From an uncultured Burkholderiales bacterium (GTDB lineage Bacteria; Pseudomonadota; Gammaproteobacteria; Burkholderiales; Burkholderiaceae_C): a stretch of 64,000 nucleotides of DNA. The notes under the pieces were generated by a model that saw nothing but the letters and a program-made list of their open reading frames with translations, ran no database searches and was not told the origin of the DNA. Location of the stretch: contig CAIQHG010000029.1 in NCBI GenBank assembly GCA_903871545.1, forward strand, positions 41,368-105,367, written 5' to 3'. Of this stretch, positions 36,734 to 45,479 are shown piece after piece (the first letter of the stretch is position 1; each line of letters opens with the position of its first letter). The position numbers and the translations under genes were made by a program.

Positions 36734-37828
36734 TCAAGAGCCTTTTTTTGCAATCAAGTGAAGAATCAAAGCAATTCTCGCTTTAGTTGGGCTCAGGCCG
36801 TGAAAATCGTAAAAGCTCAAATCATCTCTGACTTTAAGCGAGGCAAATACGCACTTTGAGCTTTGCCATACAGTGACGCCTGATCTTTGTGCAAGCTTTA
36901 GGGCCTGGATCAAGGACTCACTGGCGCTGCCCATCCCAGTTCCAGCAAGAACAATACCCCTGATTTTGTTGCCCGTTTGTGGCTGATAGGACAACAAAGC
37001 TTGAACTGTGCTCTCACCGCTTTGGACATAGTTTTGAATTATCTCAACCCACGGCCAATGGGCTTCATTACTCAACTGAGCTAAAGTTGGTTTACTCCAC
37101 AGATTGGAGTTGATTTCATTTAATGAGCCTGAATAATCGGCAGTGTGTAGTACAAGGCTGTTTTTAATGTTTGCCAAGGTCTCTTTGGGCAGGCTTGAAA
37201 ACGCGCTTACCCTATCCGTGTAAATTTTCTGTATGCGCGCCCCCGCGTGAACTTCACCTGCGCAAACAACCAATACGCCTTTGTGAGCCCATTGCTCATT
37301 TAAGATTAAAGATAAAGAGTCTTTTATATTTTGGGGTCCATCTGCTTGTGCGTCCGATGCAGGTCGCATTGCGCATGTAAGCACAACTGTGGGCATACGC
37401 TTAGGGTCAATCTCTTGCATCATGGCACTTAGAAAAAAGGCGGTCTCCTCTAACGTGTCAGTCCCGTGGGTAATCAAAATTCCCTGTAAATCTGGATCCT
37501 GCGCCCAAAAATGTATTCTTTCAAGTAATTTAACCCAAATCGAAAACTGCATATCTTTGCTATCGATTTGGGCCAGTTGTTCAAAAATAAACTCTGGCGA
37601 GGACTGTGAAATACCCTCACCTGGTTCTTGTTTTTTAGCCCGCTCTTGCTCATTTTCTGAGGACTGGGTACCACTTTTAGCCCCCCGCCCTTTGACCAAT
37701 TCAGAGACACTAACCTCTCCAACTTTATAGTTCAAGGAGTCGTTTGAATGTTCAGATAGGGCGGAGATAGTGCCTCCAGTGCCAAAAAACACCACTTTTT
37801 TAATTTTTTTTTGTATTGGGGCTTGCAT
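36734..37828 (-). CDS. Asparaginase
   Basis: 364 aa. The N-terminal catalytic Thr lies in FFGTGGTISAL, and the second triad in ITHGTDTLEETAFFL; LTCAMRPASDAQADGPQN and GIVLAGTGMGS continue the fold. Hydrolyses asparagine to aspartate and ammonia. No signal peptide, so cytosolic. Between the first motif and FEQLAQIDSKDM there is a polar, Glu/Lys/Ser-rich insertion of about 30 residues (around residues 45-80). Divergent from lexA, with 81 nt between the starts; the LexA box in the gap may influence both genes. Confidence 0.92.
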   Translation of the reverse strand: MQAPIQKKIKKVVFFGTGGTISALSEHSNDSLNYKVGEVSVSELVKGRGAKSGTQSSENEQERAKKQEPGEGISQSSPEFIFEQLAQIDSKDMQFSIWVKLLERIHFWAQDPDLQGILITHGTDTLEETAFFLSAMMQEIDPKRMPTVVLTCAMRPASDAQADGPQNIKDSLSLILNEQWAHKGVLVVCAGEVHAGARIQKIYTDRVSAFSSLPKETLANIKNSLVLHTADYSGSLNEINSNLWSKPTLAQLSNEAHWPWVEIIQNYVQSGESTVQALLSYQPQTGNKIRGIVLAGTGMGSASESLIQALKLAQRSGVTVWQSSKCVFASLKVRDDLSFYDFHGLSPTKARIALILHLIAKKGS

Positions 37829-37856
37829 AAGTAAGATTTATGGTTAAAAATACAGT

Positions 37857-37876
37857 TACTGATATTCTTGACAGTA
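37857..37876. promoter_or_regulatory. LexA box (SOS operator) upstream of lexA
   Basis: TACTG-N10-CAGTA, i.e. CTG at 37859-37861 and CAG at 37872-37874 inside matching TA flanks: the E. coli-type SOS consensus. A TTGACA-like hexamer (37868-37873) overlaps the right half, so bound LexA would block it. It lies 34 nt before the lexA ATG and supports autoregulation. Confidence 0.9.
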
Positions 37877-37909
37877 CTCAAGAGGTCTTAACTCAAAAAA
37901 GGTGACATT

Positions 37910-38581
37910 ATGGACAAACCCAAATTAACTGCACGTCAACAACAGATTTTAGAACTGATAGAGGATGCTATCAAATTCTCTGGGGCTCCACCGACGAGAG
38001 CTGAAATCGCAAGTCAGTTGGGTTTTAAGTCCATCAACGCAGCAGAGGAACACCTCCAAGCATTGGCAAAAAAAGGGGCGATCGATTTAGTCAGCGGAAT
38101 GTCCAGGGGAATTCGACTAAAAAACTTATCCTCAGTTCGCTCGAACAACAAAGCGCCTAAGCAACTTACGTTTCCAATACCAAGTCTGTCTCAGTTAGCA
38201 TTGCCTTTAATTGGACGCGTCGCTGCGGGCTCTCCCATATTGGCACAAGAACATGTGGAACTCACCTACCACGTAGAGGGCGCTTTGTTCCAAAAAAGAC
38301 CCGACTATTTACTAAAGGTCCGCGGTATGTCTATGAAAGACATTGGCATTATGGATGGTGATTTACTTGCAGTTCAATCAACTAGAGAAGCGAAAAATGG
38401 ACAAATCGTAGTTGCAAGAATAGGCGAAGAGGTCACTGTCAAGCGCTACCAAAGGTTCTCGGATCACATTGCTTTGCATCCCGAGAATCCGGATTTCCAA
38501 ACAATCATTGTCCAACCCGGCGAATCTTTTGAAATTGAGGGACTTGCAGTGGGTTTAATTAGAAATTCTTTACTGATGTAG
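37910..38581 (+). CDS. lexA: SOS response repressor LexA
   Basis: 223 aa. N-terminal winged helix ([35 protein letters not shown]); self-cleavage site Ala106-Gly107 in RVAAGSP; catalytic Ser141 in [10 protein letters not shown] and Lys178 in VTVKRYQR. A basic linker of about 20 residues (70-90) is longer than in E. coli LexA. AAGG precedes the ATG by about 8 bases. Regulated by the LexA box just upstream, and followed after 17 nt by an unknown gene that would share the transcript. Confidence 0.97.
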   Translation: MDKPKLTARQQQILELIEDAIKFSGAPPTRAEIASQLGFKSINAAEEHLQALAKKGAIDLVSGMSRGIRLKNLSSVRSNNKAPKQLTFPIPSLSQLALPLIGRVAAGSPILAQEHVELTYHVEGALFQKRPDYLLKVRGMSMKDIGIMDGDLLAVQSTREAKNGQIVVARIGEEVTVKRYQRFSDHIALHPENPDFQTIIVQPGESFEIEGLAVGLIRNSLLM

Positions 38582-38598
38582 AAAAAGGGGAAATCAAC

Positions 38599-39060
38599 AT
38601 GAGCATTGCATTTATTGGCGTACAACGCTTAGTCACCAAAATGGTTAATACTTGTTCGGCTTTTTATGAGCCGAGCAATGGTCTTTTCTCTTCCTACTCT
38701 TCTAGCACCACTAACGTTTCTAGCACCTCTAGCACCTCTAACTTCCCTTACTCCCCTTACTCCCCTTACTCAAGCCACTCTGCGGTCCACCCAGAGCTTG
38801 TCCGGGTAAACCCCAGCCCATGCGCGCCTAACCAGATAATGAGGAAAGAGCAGTTAAAGACCCAGGGTAGCGCGCTAGCCCATTCAGCTTTGGTCACTAA
38901 AACTGCCACTATTCCTCTCAGAGTGATGAGGGTGATTGACCATGGGAGCTCTGCGAGTCATGCGGGAAGAATGGTTATGTCTGGCAGATTTGCGGACGTC
39001 TGTGCCGAGTTGGACCGTTTGGCTGAACGTCAAAATAAGCAACTTTCGATAACAAAATGA
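38599..39060 (+). CDS. Unknown protein in operon with lexA; conserved-looking C-terminus, repeat-rich middle
   Basis: 153 aa. The start has GGGG about 9 bases upstream and lies 17 nt after lexA, so it is almost certainly co-transcribed. The middle (about 30-58) is Ser/Thr/Tyr/Pro only, encoded by 9-nt tandem repeats. The C-terminal ~45 residues (RVMRVIDHGSSASHAGRMVM followed by SGRFADVCAELDRLAERQ) look like a compact folded segment; I recall similar short tails in other Burkholderiales proteins of unknown function, but cannot verify. Its position suggests SOS control. In pseudomonads a SulA-type division inhibitor follows lexA; there is no clear similarity here. Confidence 0.82.
   Translation: MSIAFIGVQRLVTKMVNTCSAFYEPSNGLFSSYSSSTTNVSSTSSTSNFPYSPYSPYSSHSAVHPELVRVNPSPCAPNQIMRKEQLKTQGSALAHSALVTKTATIPLRVMRVIDHGSSASHAGRMVMSGRFADVCAELDRLAERQNKQLSITK
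38701..38774. repeat. 9-nt tandem repeats (TCTAGCACC then CCCTTACTC) in the gene behind lexA
   Basis: Copies of TCTAGCACC at 38701, 38719 and 38728, followed by three CCCTTACTC units near 38745-38771; in frame they give SSTSSTS and YSPYSPYS. Confidence 0.8.
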
Positions 39061-39105
39061 TCAACTCTCCTCTAATTGATGGCATTCCCAGGGCACAATT
39101 AGGGG

Positions 39106-40119
39106 ATGAACATTGCAATATTAGATGATTATCAAGATGCAGTTAGAAAATTAGACTGTGCTTCAAAATTGGCGGGGCATACCGTCAAAGTTCATACCAA
39201 TTCAGTTAAAGGACTGGGTCAGTTGTCGTTGCGGTTAAAAGATGCGGAAATTTTAATTCTGATCAGAGAGCGTACCCACATCTCAAAACAGCTCATCGAT
39301 AGACTGCCTAACCTCAAGTTAATTTCACAAACCGGTAAAGTCAGCGGTCATATTGACATAGATGCGTGCACAAATAAAGGGATTTTGATAAGCGAGGGAG
39401 TGGGCTCTCCCACAGCGCCTGCAGAATTGACTTGGGCGCTAATCATGGCAGCCTCCAAAAGAATTCCTCAATACGCAAACAATCTCAAGTACGGCGTATG
39501 GCAGCAATCTGGACTCAAATCCTCCTCTATGCCCCCTAACTTTGGAATTGGTACGGTTCTAAAAGGTAAAACACTTGGCATTTGGGGATTCGGGAAAATA
39601 GGTCAGCTCATTGCTGGTTATGGCAAGGCATTTGGGATGCATATACAGGTTTGGGGCAGAGAACCCTCCTTGAAACTGGCCCAAGAGATGGGCTACTCGG
39701 TTGCGAGCTCTAAGGAAGATTTTTTTGAAAGCTCAGACATTCTTACACTTCATTTGCGCTTAAACGAGGCAACCCAAGGCATCGTGAGCTCCAAGGATCT
39801 CGCCCTCATGAAGCCTTCCGCTTTGATTGTGAACACATCAAGAGCTGAGCTCATCAAGCCCGATGCACTAATGAACGCCTTGAGTTTAGGCAGGCCAGGC
39901 CTTGGCGCTGTGGACGTTTATGAAAGTGAGCCTATCCTTCAAGGCTACTCTTTGTTGCGACTTGAGAACTGCATCTGTACCCCTCACATTGGTTATGTGG
40001 AGAAAGACAGCTACGAGCTGTACTTTGGAGCTGCTATTGACAACATCATCAATTACTGCAACGGCTCGCCTACAAACATAGTTAACCCAATTGCTTTAGA
40101 CTTAAATAGGGCCTTTTAG
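39106..40119 (+). CDS. D-2-hydroxyacid dehydrogenase family protein
   Basis: 337 aa. Rossmann NAD motif GIWGFGKIGQLIAGYGKAFG. Catalytic triad expected from the Arg in NTSRAELI, the Glu in DVYESEP and the His in TPHIGYVEKD. It reduces 2-oxo acids or oxidises D-2-hydroxyacids; serine-phosphate, glyoxylate and lactate subfamilies cannot be told apart here. The ATG follows AGGGG with no spacer, so translation may be weak or leaderless. No clear operon partner. Confidence 0.9.
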   Translation: MNIAILDDYQDAVRKLDCASKLAGHTVKVHTNSVKGLGQLSLRLKDAEILILIRERTHISKQLIDRLPNLKLISQTGKVSGHIDIDACTNKGILISEGVGSPTAPAELTWALIMAASKRIPQYANNLKYGVWQQSGLKSSSMPPNFGIGTVLKGKTLGIWGFGKIGQLIAGYGKAFGMHIQVWGREPSLKLAQEMGYSVASSKEDFFESSDILTLHLRLNEATQGIVSSKDLALMKPSALIVNTSRAELIKPDALMNALSLGRPGLGAVDVYESEPILQGYSLLRLENCICTPHIGYVEKDSYELYFGAAIDNIINYCNGSPTNIVNPIALDLNRAF

Positions 40120-40260
40120 ATTCGAAAGTATGGACCTGATTTAAGTTGTTTTGTCCCTTAATCCATGAGTTAATTTCCTTTGATTGGTATCCTTTAAGCA
40201 ATATATCTCACGTAATTTTGCTTTATTTCGCTTAACAAGCTTTTACAGGCTTTCGATAAA

Positions 40261-41790
40261 ATGATTCAAACTGAACCGATTTATAAAAAAGTGGCCGTTG
40301 TTGGCACTGGCGCTATGGGCAGGGGGATCGCGCAAATATGCGCACAAGCAGGCTCTCTTATTTATTTATTTGACAATAGCGAGGGGGCTGCACAGAACGC
40401 TAAAAAAAGTTTGATTGCACAGTGGGAAAAGTTGCTTCAAAAATCCAAGATCACGCAGTCTGAGTTTGACTCCTACGCGGCGCGCCTGGTCGTGACTGGG
40501 GAGCTTGGCGAGCTGGCCTTGGCAGACCTGATCGTCGAGGCCGTCGTAGAGCGTTTAGATATAAAAAAAGAACTCTTTATTCAGCTTGAATCCATTGTGA
40601 GTGCAAACTGTGCGCTGGTCACGAACACATCCTCTTTATCAGTTACAGCGATTGCCGCTTGCCTAAAATCGCCCGCCCGGTTTGCGGGATATCATTTCTT
40701 CAATCCCGTCCCCTTGATGCGAGTGGTTGAGGTGGTTGCAGGCCTTAAAACGGATGAATCTTTGTGCGACCAGTTAAAGGCTTATGCCTCACAACTTGGC
40801 CATACACCCGTTAACGCTAAAGATACGCCTGGCTTCATAGTTAACCATGCTGGGCGCGGCTACATCACGGAGGCGCTTCGCATTGCGAGTGAGAATATTT
40901 GTGATTTTTCAACCATAGACCGAGTGTTAAGAGATCAGGCCGGATTTAAATTAGGTCCGTTTGAGCTGATGGATTTGACTGCATTAGATGTATCCCACCC
41001 TGTCATGGAGTCCATCTATGATCAGTATTACCAAGAGGCGAGGTATCGCCCAACCTACATCACGGCCCAGCGTTTGGCAGGGGGTGTGATTGGCAAAAAA
41101 GTGGGCGAAGGTTTTTATAAATACAAAGAGGGCAAACAAGAATTGGCCTTTGAGCCCCCTGCCCCCGTGCTTTCCCATCTCCCACCAGTATGGGTCTCTT
41201 CCCGCGCTGCAAGGAGAGCCAGCCTTCTTCAGATGTTGAAGGACTTTGGGGCCACAATTGAAACTGCGGCCGCCCCCTCAAATGAAGCCCTGTGTATCGT
41301 AGCCCCCTTGGGGCTTGACGTCACAACGGTTGCTGTTTTAGAGAGACTAGATCCGGCTCGCACCGTGGGCATTGACCTACTTTTCCCGGATGAGTCCACC
41401 AAAAGGCGAGTCATTGCAACGAACCCCGTGACTCGGGACGACATGAGAGAGGCTGCGAACGCGCTTTTTGCCTTAGACGGCAAACCCGTCAGCGTGATAC
41501 GAGACAGTGGTGGGTTCATCACTCAAAGAGTCATTGCAAATATAGTCAACATTGCAAGCGACATGTGTCAACAAGGTATTTGCAGTCCCGAGGATTTAAA
41601 TACGGCCGTGGTTCTAGGGCTGGGGTATCCGCTCGGTCCTTTGCAATTCGGTGACCAACTGGGGCCCGATAATATCCTTGAGACCCTACTTAATTTGCAA
41701 ACCGTTTACGGGGATCAGCGTTACAGGCCAAGCCCTTGGCTTAGGAGACGCGGTGCACTAGGAATAAGCCTAATGCAAAAAGAACATTAA
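40261..41790 (+). CDS. 3-hydroxyacyl-CoA dehydrogenase (PaaH/PaaC type)
   Basis: 509 aa. NAD-binding GTGAMGRGIAQICAQAG, catalytic His in GYHFFNPVPLMRVVEVVAGL, then two 3HCDH C-terminal domains: DTPGFIVNHAGRGYITEALR (about 190-280) and DSGGFITQRVIANIVNIASD (about 410-500). The duplicated C-terminal layout and length match PaaH-like enzymes, which oxidise 3-hydroxyadipyl-CoA or similar acyl-CoA. First of a plus-strand acyl-CoA cluster. No phenylacetate genes are nearby, so the substrate is not assigned. Confidence 0.92.
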   Translation: MIQTEPIYKKVAVVGTGAMGRGIAQICAQAGSLIYLFDNSEGAAQNAKKSLIAQWEKLLQKSKITQSEFDSYAARLVVTGELGELALADLIVEAVVERLDIKKELFIQLESIVSANCALVTNTSSLSVTAIAACLKSPARFAGYHFFNPVPLMRVVEVVAGLKTDESLCDQLKAYASQLGHTPVNAKDTPGFIVNHAGRGYITEALRIASENICDFSTIDRVLRDQAGFKLGPFELMDLTALDVSHPVMESIYDQYYQEARYRPTYITAQRLAGGVIGKKVGEGFYKYKEGKQELAFEPPAPVLSHLPPVWVSSRAARRASLLQMLKDFGATIETAAAPSNEALCIVAPLGLDVTTVAVLERLDPARTVGIDLLFPDESTKRRVIATNPVTRDDMREAANALFALDGKPVSVIRDSGGFITQRVIANIVNIASDMCQQGICSPEDLNTAVVLGLGYPLGPLQFGDQLGPDNILETLLNLQTVYGDQRYRPSPWLRRRGALGISLMQKEH

Positions 41791-41938
41791 AGAGATTAAG
41801 CTTATGGTCCACAGAAAAAATTAAGTAGTCCACTGATAGGAATTTTTTGAATTCAGCGTCTCTTTTCCCCAGTTTGCTTTTTAGTGTTTCTTCTAAGTAC
41901 CGCGCATCCTAACAACTCCCTTATCATTAAGAACATTG

Positions 41939-42718
41939 ATGTCAGCACAGCTTAAAAGTCACACGATTGACCAAACTTTGATCCTCACTTTGTGTGACCT
42001 GGAGAACCGCAACGCATTGAGCCCTAGCATCTACATAGCGGGTTTGGAGGCTTTAAACGCTGCAGACTCAAATACTGATATCAGCTCGATTATCATCACC
42101 GGTGAGGGGGATCACTTTTGTGCTGGGGGTAACTTAAAACGGCTTCAAGCCAACCGAGAGCTACCCAAAGAGCACCAGGCTCAAAGTATTGATGGTCTGC
42201 ACAGCTGGATGGAGGCTATTCGCAGTTTTCCAAAACCAGTCATCGCCGCTGTTGAAGGAGCCGCAGCAGGGGCTGGCTTCTCTTTGTGCTTGATGTGTGA
42301 TTTCATTGTTGCTAGCAATGAATCCGTTTTTGCCACCTCATACAGTAACATTGGGTTGTCCCCTGATGGGGGAGTTTCTTGGCATTTGAGCCGACTCGTT
42401 CCCAGACAACTGGCAATGCGTTGGCTCTTAACGGGAGAGCGCATCAAATCCCTGGAGCTGGCTCGGTTGGGACTCATTTATGAAATAACTAACCCTGGAC
42501 AGGCGTTCGAGTCTGCCCTCGCTCTTTCAAAACAACTCAACACGCGAGCTAAAAATTCGACTGCTAGCATCAAAGAACTCATCAACGCCGCTAGCACCCA
42601 GGACCTGATTTCCCACATGCAACAAGAAAGGGACCATTTTGTGAATAACCTACATCACGAAAATGCGGGGATTGGGATTCTTGCGTTCTTGAATAAAGAA
42701 CAGCCAAAATACAAATAA
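41939..42718 (+). CDS. Enoyl-CoA hydratase/isomerase family protein
   Basis: 259 aa from the ATG at 41939. Crotonase fold with oxyanion-hole segments IITGEGDHFCAGGNLKRL and VEGAAAGAGFSLCLMCDFIV, and the SNIGLSPDGGVSWHLSRLV helix region. Hydrates enoyl-CoA, or isomerises it, in beta-oxidation. The first catalytic Glu of mitochondrial hydratases is not obvious, so isomerase or other crotonase chemistry is possible. Flanked by 3-hydroxyacyl-CoA dehydrogenase and an APH-type kinase. Confidence 0.9.
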   Translation: MSAQLKSHTIDQTLILTLCDLENRNALSPSIYIAGLEALNAADSNTDISSIIITGEGDHFCAGGNLKRLQANRELPKEHQAQSIDGLHSWMEAIRSFPKPVIAAVEGAAAGAGFSLCLMCDFIVASNESVFATSYSNIGLSPDGGVSWHLSRLVPRQLAMRWLLTGERIKSLELARLGLIYEITNPGQAFESALALSKQLNTRAKNSTASIKELINAASTQDLISHMQQERDHFVNNLHHENAGIGILAFLNKEQPKYK

Positions 42719-42832
42719 AATGTCAGCCCCTAACTCCTCAACCCCTCAATGATTACGACCTCAATACATAAGTCATGAATCTTTTGCGGCTCAACTTTTA
42801 AACCCTAAATATTTACACCACTGATTTAATAA

Positions 42833-43996
42833 ATGACACAAGAAGCATCAAATCCCCCGCCTTCAATTACCACTACCACTAAAACTCCTGCCGCGTCCCC
42901 AAGCGCAGATGAGCGCTTTGGTGGCTCCTCCTTGGTGAGCGAAGCGCACCGCTTTGATGTGCTTGCCCTTGAGCGTTGGATGAGCACATCGGTTAAAGGG
43001 TTTGCCCCGCCCATTAGCGTTGAGATGTTCAAGGGAGGACAATCCAATCCCACTTATAAGTTGATCACCCCGTCTCAAACTTATGTGATGCGCTCCAAAC
43101 CCGGGCCGAAAGAAAAATTATTACCCTCAGCCCATGCCATAGAGCGAGAGTTCAAAGTGATGCAAGCGCTCTCCAAAACCAAAGTCCCTGTTGCCCAAAT
43201 GATGGCACTTTGCGAGGATGAGGGTATCATTGGAAGAGCTTTTTACATTATGGAGTTTGTGGAGGGTCGGGTTTTTTGGGAGCAAGATTTACCTAAAATA
43301 ACTAAAGAGGGGCGCGCTCAAATATACGATGCAATGAACGAAGTTATTGCTAATTTGCACAGCATATCCATACAAGAAATCAAGAATATAGGTTTGGAGG
43401 ATTTTGCAAAACCAGGTAACTATTTTGAGCGTCAAATCGGTAGATGGAGCAAACAGTACTTGGCCTCCATTACACAGCCCATCCCTGAGATGAACTTGTT
43501 AATCGATTGGCTGCCCAAACACTTGCCCAAAGGCCCGCACATGGACCTGGTATCCATCGTTCACGGGGACTACAGAATTGATAACCTAATGTTTCACCCC
43601 TCCCTACCCCAGGTTCAAGCGGTGTTGGACTGGGAACTCTCGACTCTGGGCCATCCGTTGGCTGACTTTAGCTATCACTGCATGGCTTGGCACATCAAAC
43701 CCGGCACGTTCAGAGGAATTGGAGGTCTTGACCTAGAGTCACTAGGCATACCGCTTGAAAAAGAGTACATCCAGTCCTATTGCACGAGAACTAAAATCAC
43801 GACTCCTGAGGAGTTGGCAAAAGATTGGAACTTTTACCTGGCTTACAACATGTTTCGCATAGCCGCTATTTTGCAAGGGATCGCCAAGCGCGTAGACGCA
43901 GGCACCGCCTCTAGTGCTCAAGCCAAGACCTCCGCAGACGGGGCGCGCCCTATGGCAGAGCTTGCTTGGAAATTTGCCCAAAAACACGGGGCTTAA
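42833..43996 (+). CDS. APH-family phosphotransferase, ACAD10/11 kinase-domain type
   Basis: 387 aa. Kinase-like fold: glycine-rich EMFKGGQSNPTYKL, Lys in YVMRSKPGPKEKLL, then VHGDYRIDNLMFHPS (catalytic HGDxxxxN) and VLDWELSTLGHPLADFSYHC (Mg-binding DWE). This subfamily is fused to acyl-CoA dehydrogenase in human ACAD10/ACAD11 and is a separate gene in bacteria such as P. putida lvaA. There it phosphorylates 4-hydroxyacyl-CoA so that a dehydrogenase-like partner can remove the phosphate. The next gene is an acyl-CoA dehydrogenase, which supports that reading. Confidence 0.9.
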   Translation: MTQEASNPPPSITTTTKTPAASPSADERFGGSSLVSEAHRFDVLALERWMSTSVKGFAPPISVEMFKGGQSNPTYKLITPSQTYVMRSKPGPKEKLLPSAHAIEREFKVMQALSKTKVPVAQMMALCEDEGIIGRAFYIMEFVEGRVFWEQDLPKITKEGRAQIYDAMNEVIANLHSISIQEIKNIGLEDFAKPGNYFERQIGRWSKQYLASITQPIPEMNLLIDWLPKHLPKGPHMDLVSIVHGDYRIDNLMFHPSLPQVQAVLDWELSTLGHPLADFSYHCMAWHIKPGTFRGIGGLDLESLGIPLEKEYIQSYCTRTKITTPEELAKDWNFYLAYNMFRIAAILQGIAKRVDAGTASSAQAKTSADGARPMAELAWKFAQKHGA

Positions 43997-44069
43997 TTTG
44001 CACGACTTGGACTGAAGATCCTCATCCACGCTTAAAACAAATCATTTACTATTAATTAAAGGAAACACC

Positions 44070-45335
44070 ATGAATTTTGATTACACAGACAAAGTTAAAC
44101 ACATGCAAGCGCAGTTGCTCGGTTTTATGCAGGAGCATGTTTACAAAAACGAGAAAGTTTTTTTTGATGAGATCGCTCAAAACAGGGCCAACGGCAACGC
44201 ATGGATACCGACAAAGATAGTCGAAGAGCTCAAACCCCTTGCTCAAAAGGCGGGTTTGTGGAATCTCTTTTTACCGAAAAGCACCAGAGCTCCGCAGGGT
44301 TTATCAAACCTAGAGTACGCCCCACTTTGCGAGATTATGGGCCGTGTTCCTTTTGCAGCCGAGGTCTTCAACTGCTCTGCACCCGACACGGGGAACATGG
44401 AAACTTTTGAGCGCTACGCAAGCGAGGAGCTCAAAGACAAGTGGCTAGAGCCGCTCTTAAGGGGTGAGATCAGATCGGCCTTTTTAATGACTGAGCCCGA
44501 CGTGGCCTCATCGGACGCGACCAACGTCCAGTGCAAAATCGAGAAAGACGGGGACAGCTACGTCATCAACGGACGCAAATGGTGGAGCTCAGGCGCAGGA
44601 GATCCCCGGTGCGCGGTCTACATTGTGATGGGCAAGACCGATCCTTTGGCTCCCCGTCATTCTCAGCAAAGTATGGTGGTGGTGCCCTCCAATGCCCCTG
44701 GCATCGAAGTACTCAGACCACTAAGTGTCTTTGGGTATGACGACGCACCGCACGGTCATATGGAAGTTGTCCTCAAAAATGTCCGCATACCCGCGTCCAG
44801 CATGCTCTTGGGTGAGGGCCGCGGGTTTGAGATTGCCCAAGGACGCTTAGGTCCTGGGCGAATTCATCATTGCATGCGCACCATCGGCGCGGCAGAGCGC
44901 GCACTTGAATTGATGTGCAAACGCCTGAACTCAAGAGTCGCATTTGGCAAGCCCTTGTCAGCTCAAGGCGTTTGGCACGAACGAATCGCTGAGTCTCGCA
45001 TCATGATCGAACAAGCAAGGCTCTTAACTCTTAAAGCGGCCTACATGATGGATACAGTGGGTAACAAAGTAGCTAAGAGCGAAATATCTATGATCAAAGT
45101 AATTGCCCCAGTCATGGCAACCAAGATCATTGACTGGGCCATTCAAGCTCACGGCGCAGGTGGCCTGTCTGAGGACTTCCCCCTTGCGTACGCATACGCT
45201 CATCAGCGCACTTTGCGCTTTGCAGATGGTCCAGACGAGGTGCACCGCAACTCGATTGCAAAGTTAGAGCTGGCCAAATTGGTAAGCGTGCACGAAGCCG
45301 CTCAGGTCGAGATGCCTGTGACTCGTGGGTTTTGA
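44070..45335 (+). CDS. Acyl-CoA dehydrogenase (ACAD10/11-like)
   Basis: 421 aa. FAD and acyl-CoA pockets: [50 protein letters not shown] and the C-terminal [39 protein letters not shown]. The long N-terminal region starting [11 protein letters not shown] and the [10 protein letters not shown] motif are typical of the ACAD10/11 subgroup. AAAGGA-type site (TAAAGGAAACACC) before the ATG. It follows the APH-type kinase by 73 nt. Confidence 0.93.
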   Translation: MNFDYTDKVKHMQAQLLGFMQEHVYKNEKVFFDEIAQNRANGNAWIPTKIVEELKPLAQKAGLWNLFLPKSTRAPQGLSNLEYAPLCEIMGRVPFAAEVFNCSAPDTGNMETFERYASEELKDKWLEPLLRGEIRSAFLMTEPDVASSDATNVQCKIEKDGDSYVINGRKWWSSGAGDPRCAVYIVMGKTDPLAPRHSQQSMVVVPSNAPGIEVLRPLSVFGYDDAPHGHMEVVLKNVRIPASSMLLGEGRGFEIAQGRLGPGRIHHCMRTIGAAERALELMCKRLNSRVAFGKPLSAQGVWHERIAESRIMIEQARLLTLKAAYMMDTVGNKVAKSEISMIKVIAPVMATKIIDWAIQAHGAGGLSEDFPLAYAYAHQRTLRFADGPDEVHRNSIAKLELAKLVSVHEAAQVEMPVTRGF

Positions 45336-45348
45336 TGCCGTTTTAGGT

Positions 45349-45377
45349 CTGAGCTGCAGGGGAGAGCTCAGGCTTTT
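45349..45377 (+). terminator. Hairpin after acyl-CoA dehydrogenase, probable terminator
   Basis: CTGAGCT/AGCTCAG, a perfect 7-bp stem with a 9-nt loop, followed by GCTTTT. It lies 14 nt after the stop codon. Confidence 0.65.
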
Positions 45378-45391
45378 GATCTAAAGCGTTA

Positions 45392-45441
45392 GAAGGCACT
45401 TGAGGGGACTTGAGGGGACTTGAGGGCACTTGACGGCACTT
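45392..45441. repeat. Tandem 10-nt repeat (GAGGGGACTT), 5 copies
   Basis: Units at 45392, 45402, 45412, 45422 and 45432 (GAAGGCACTT, GAGGGGACTT twice, GAGGGCACTT, GACGGCACTT), between convergent genes. Confidence 0.9.
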
Positions 45442-45479
45442 AAATGCTTTAGCACATCAACCCCTATGTGGGTACTTGA

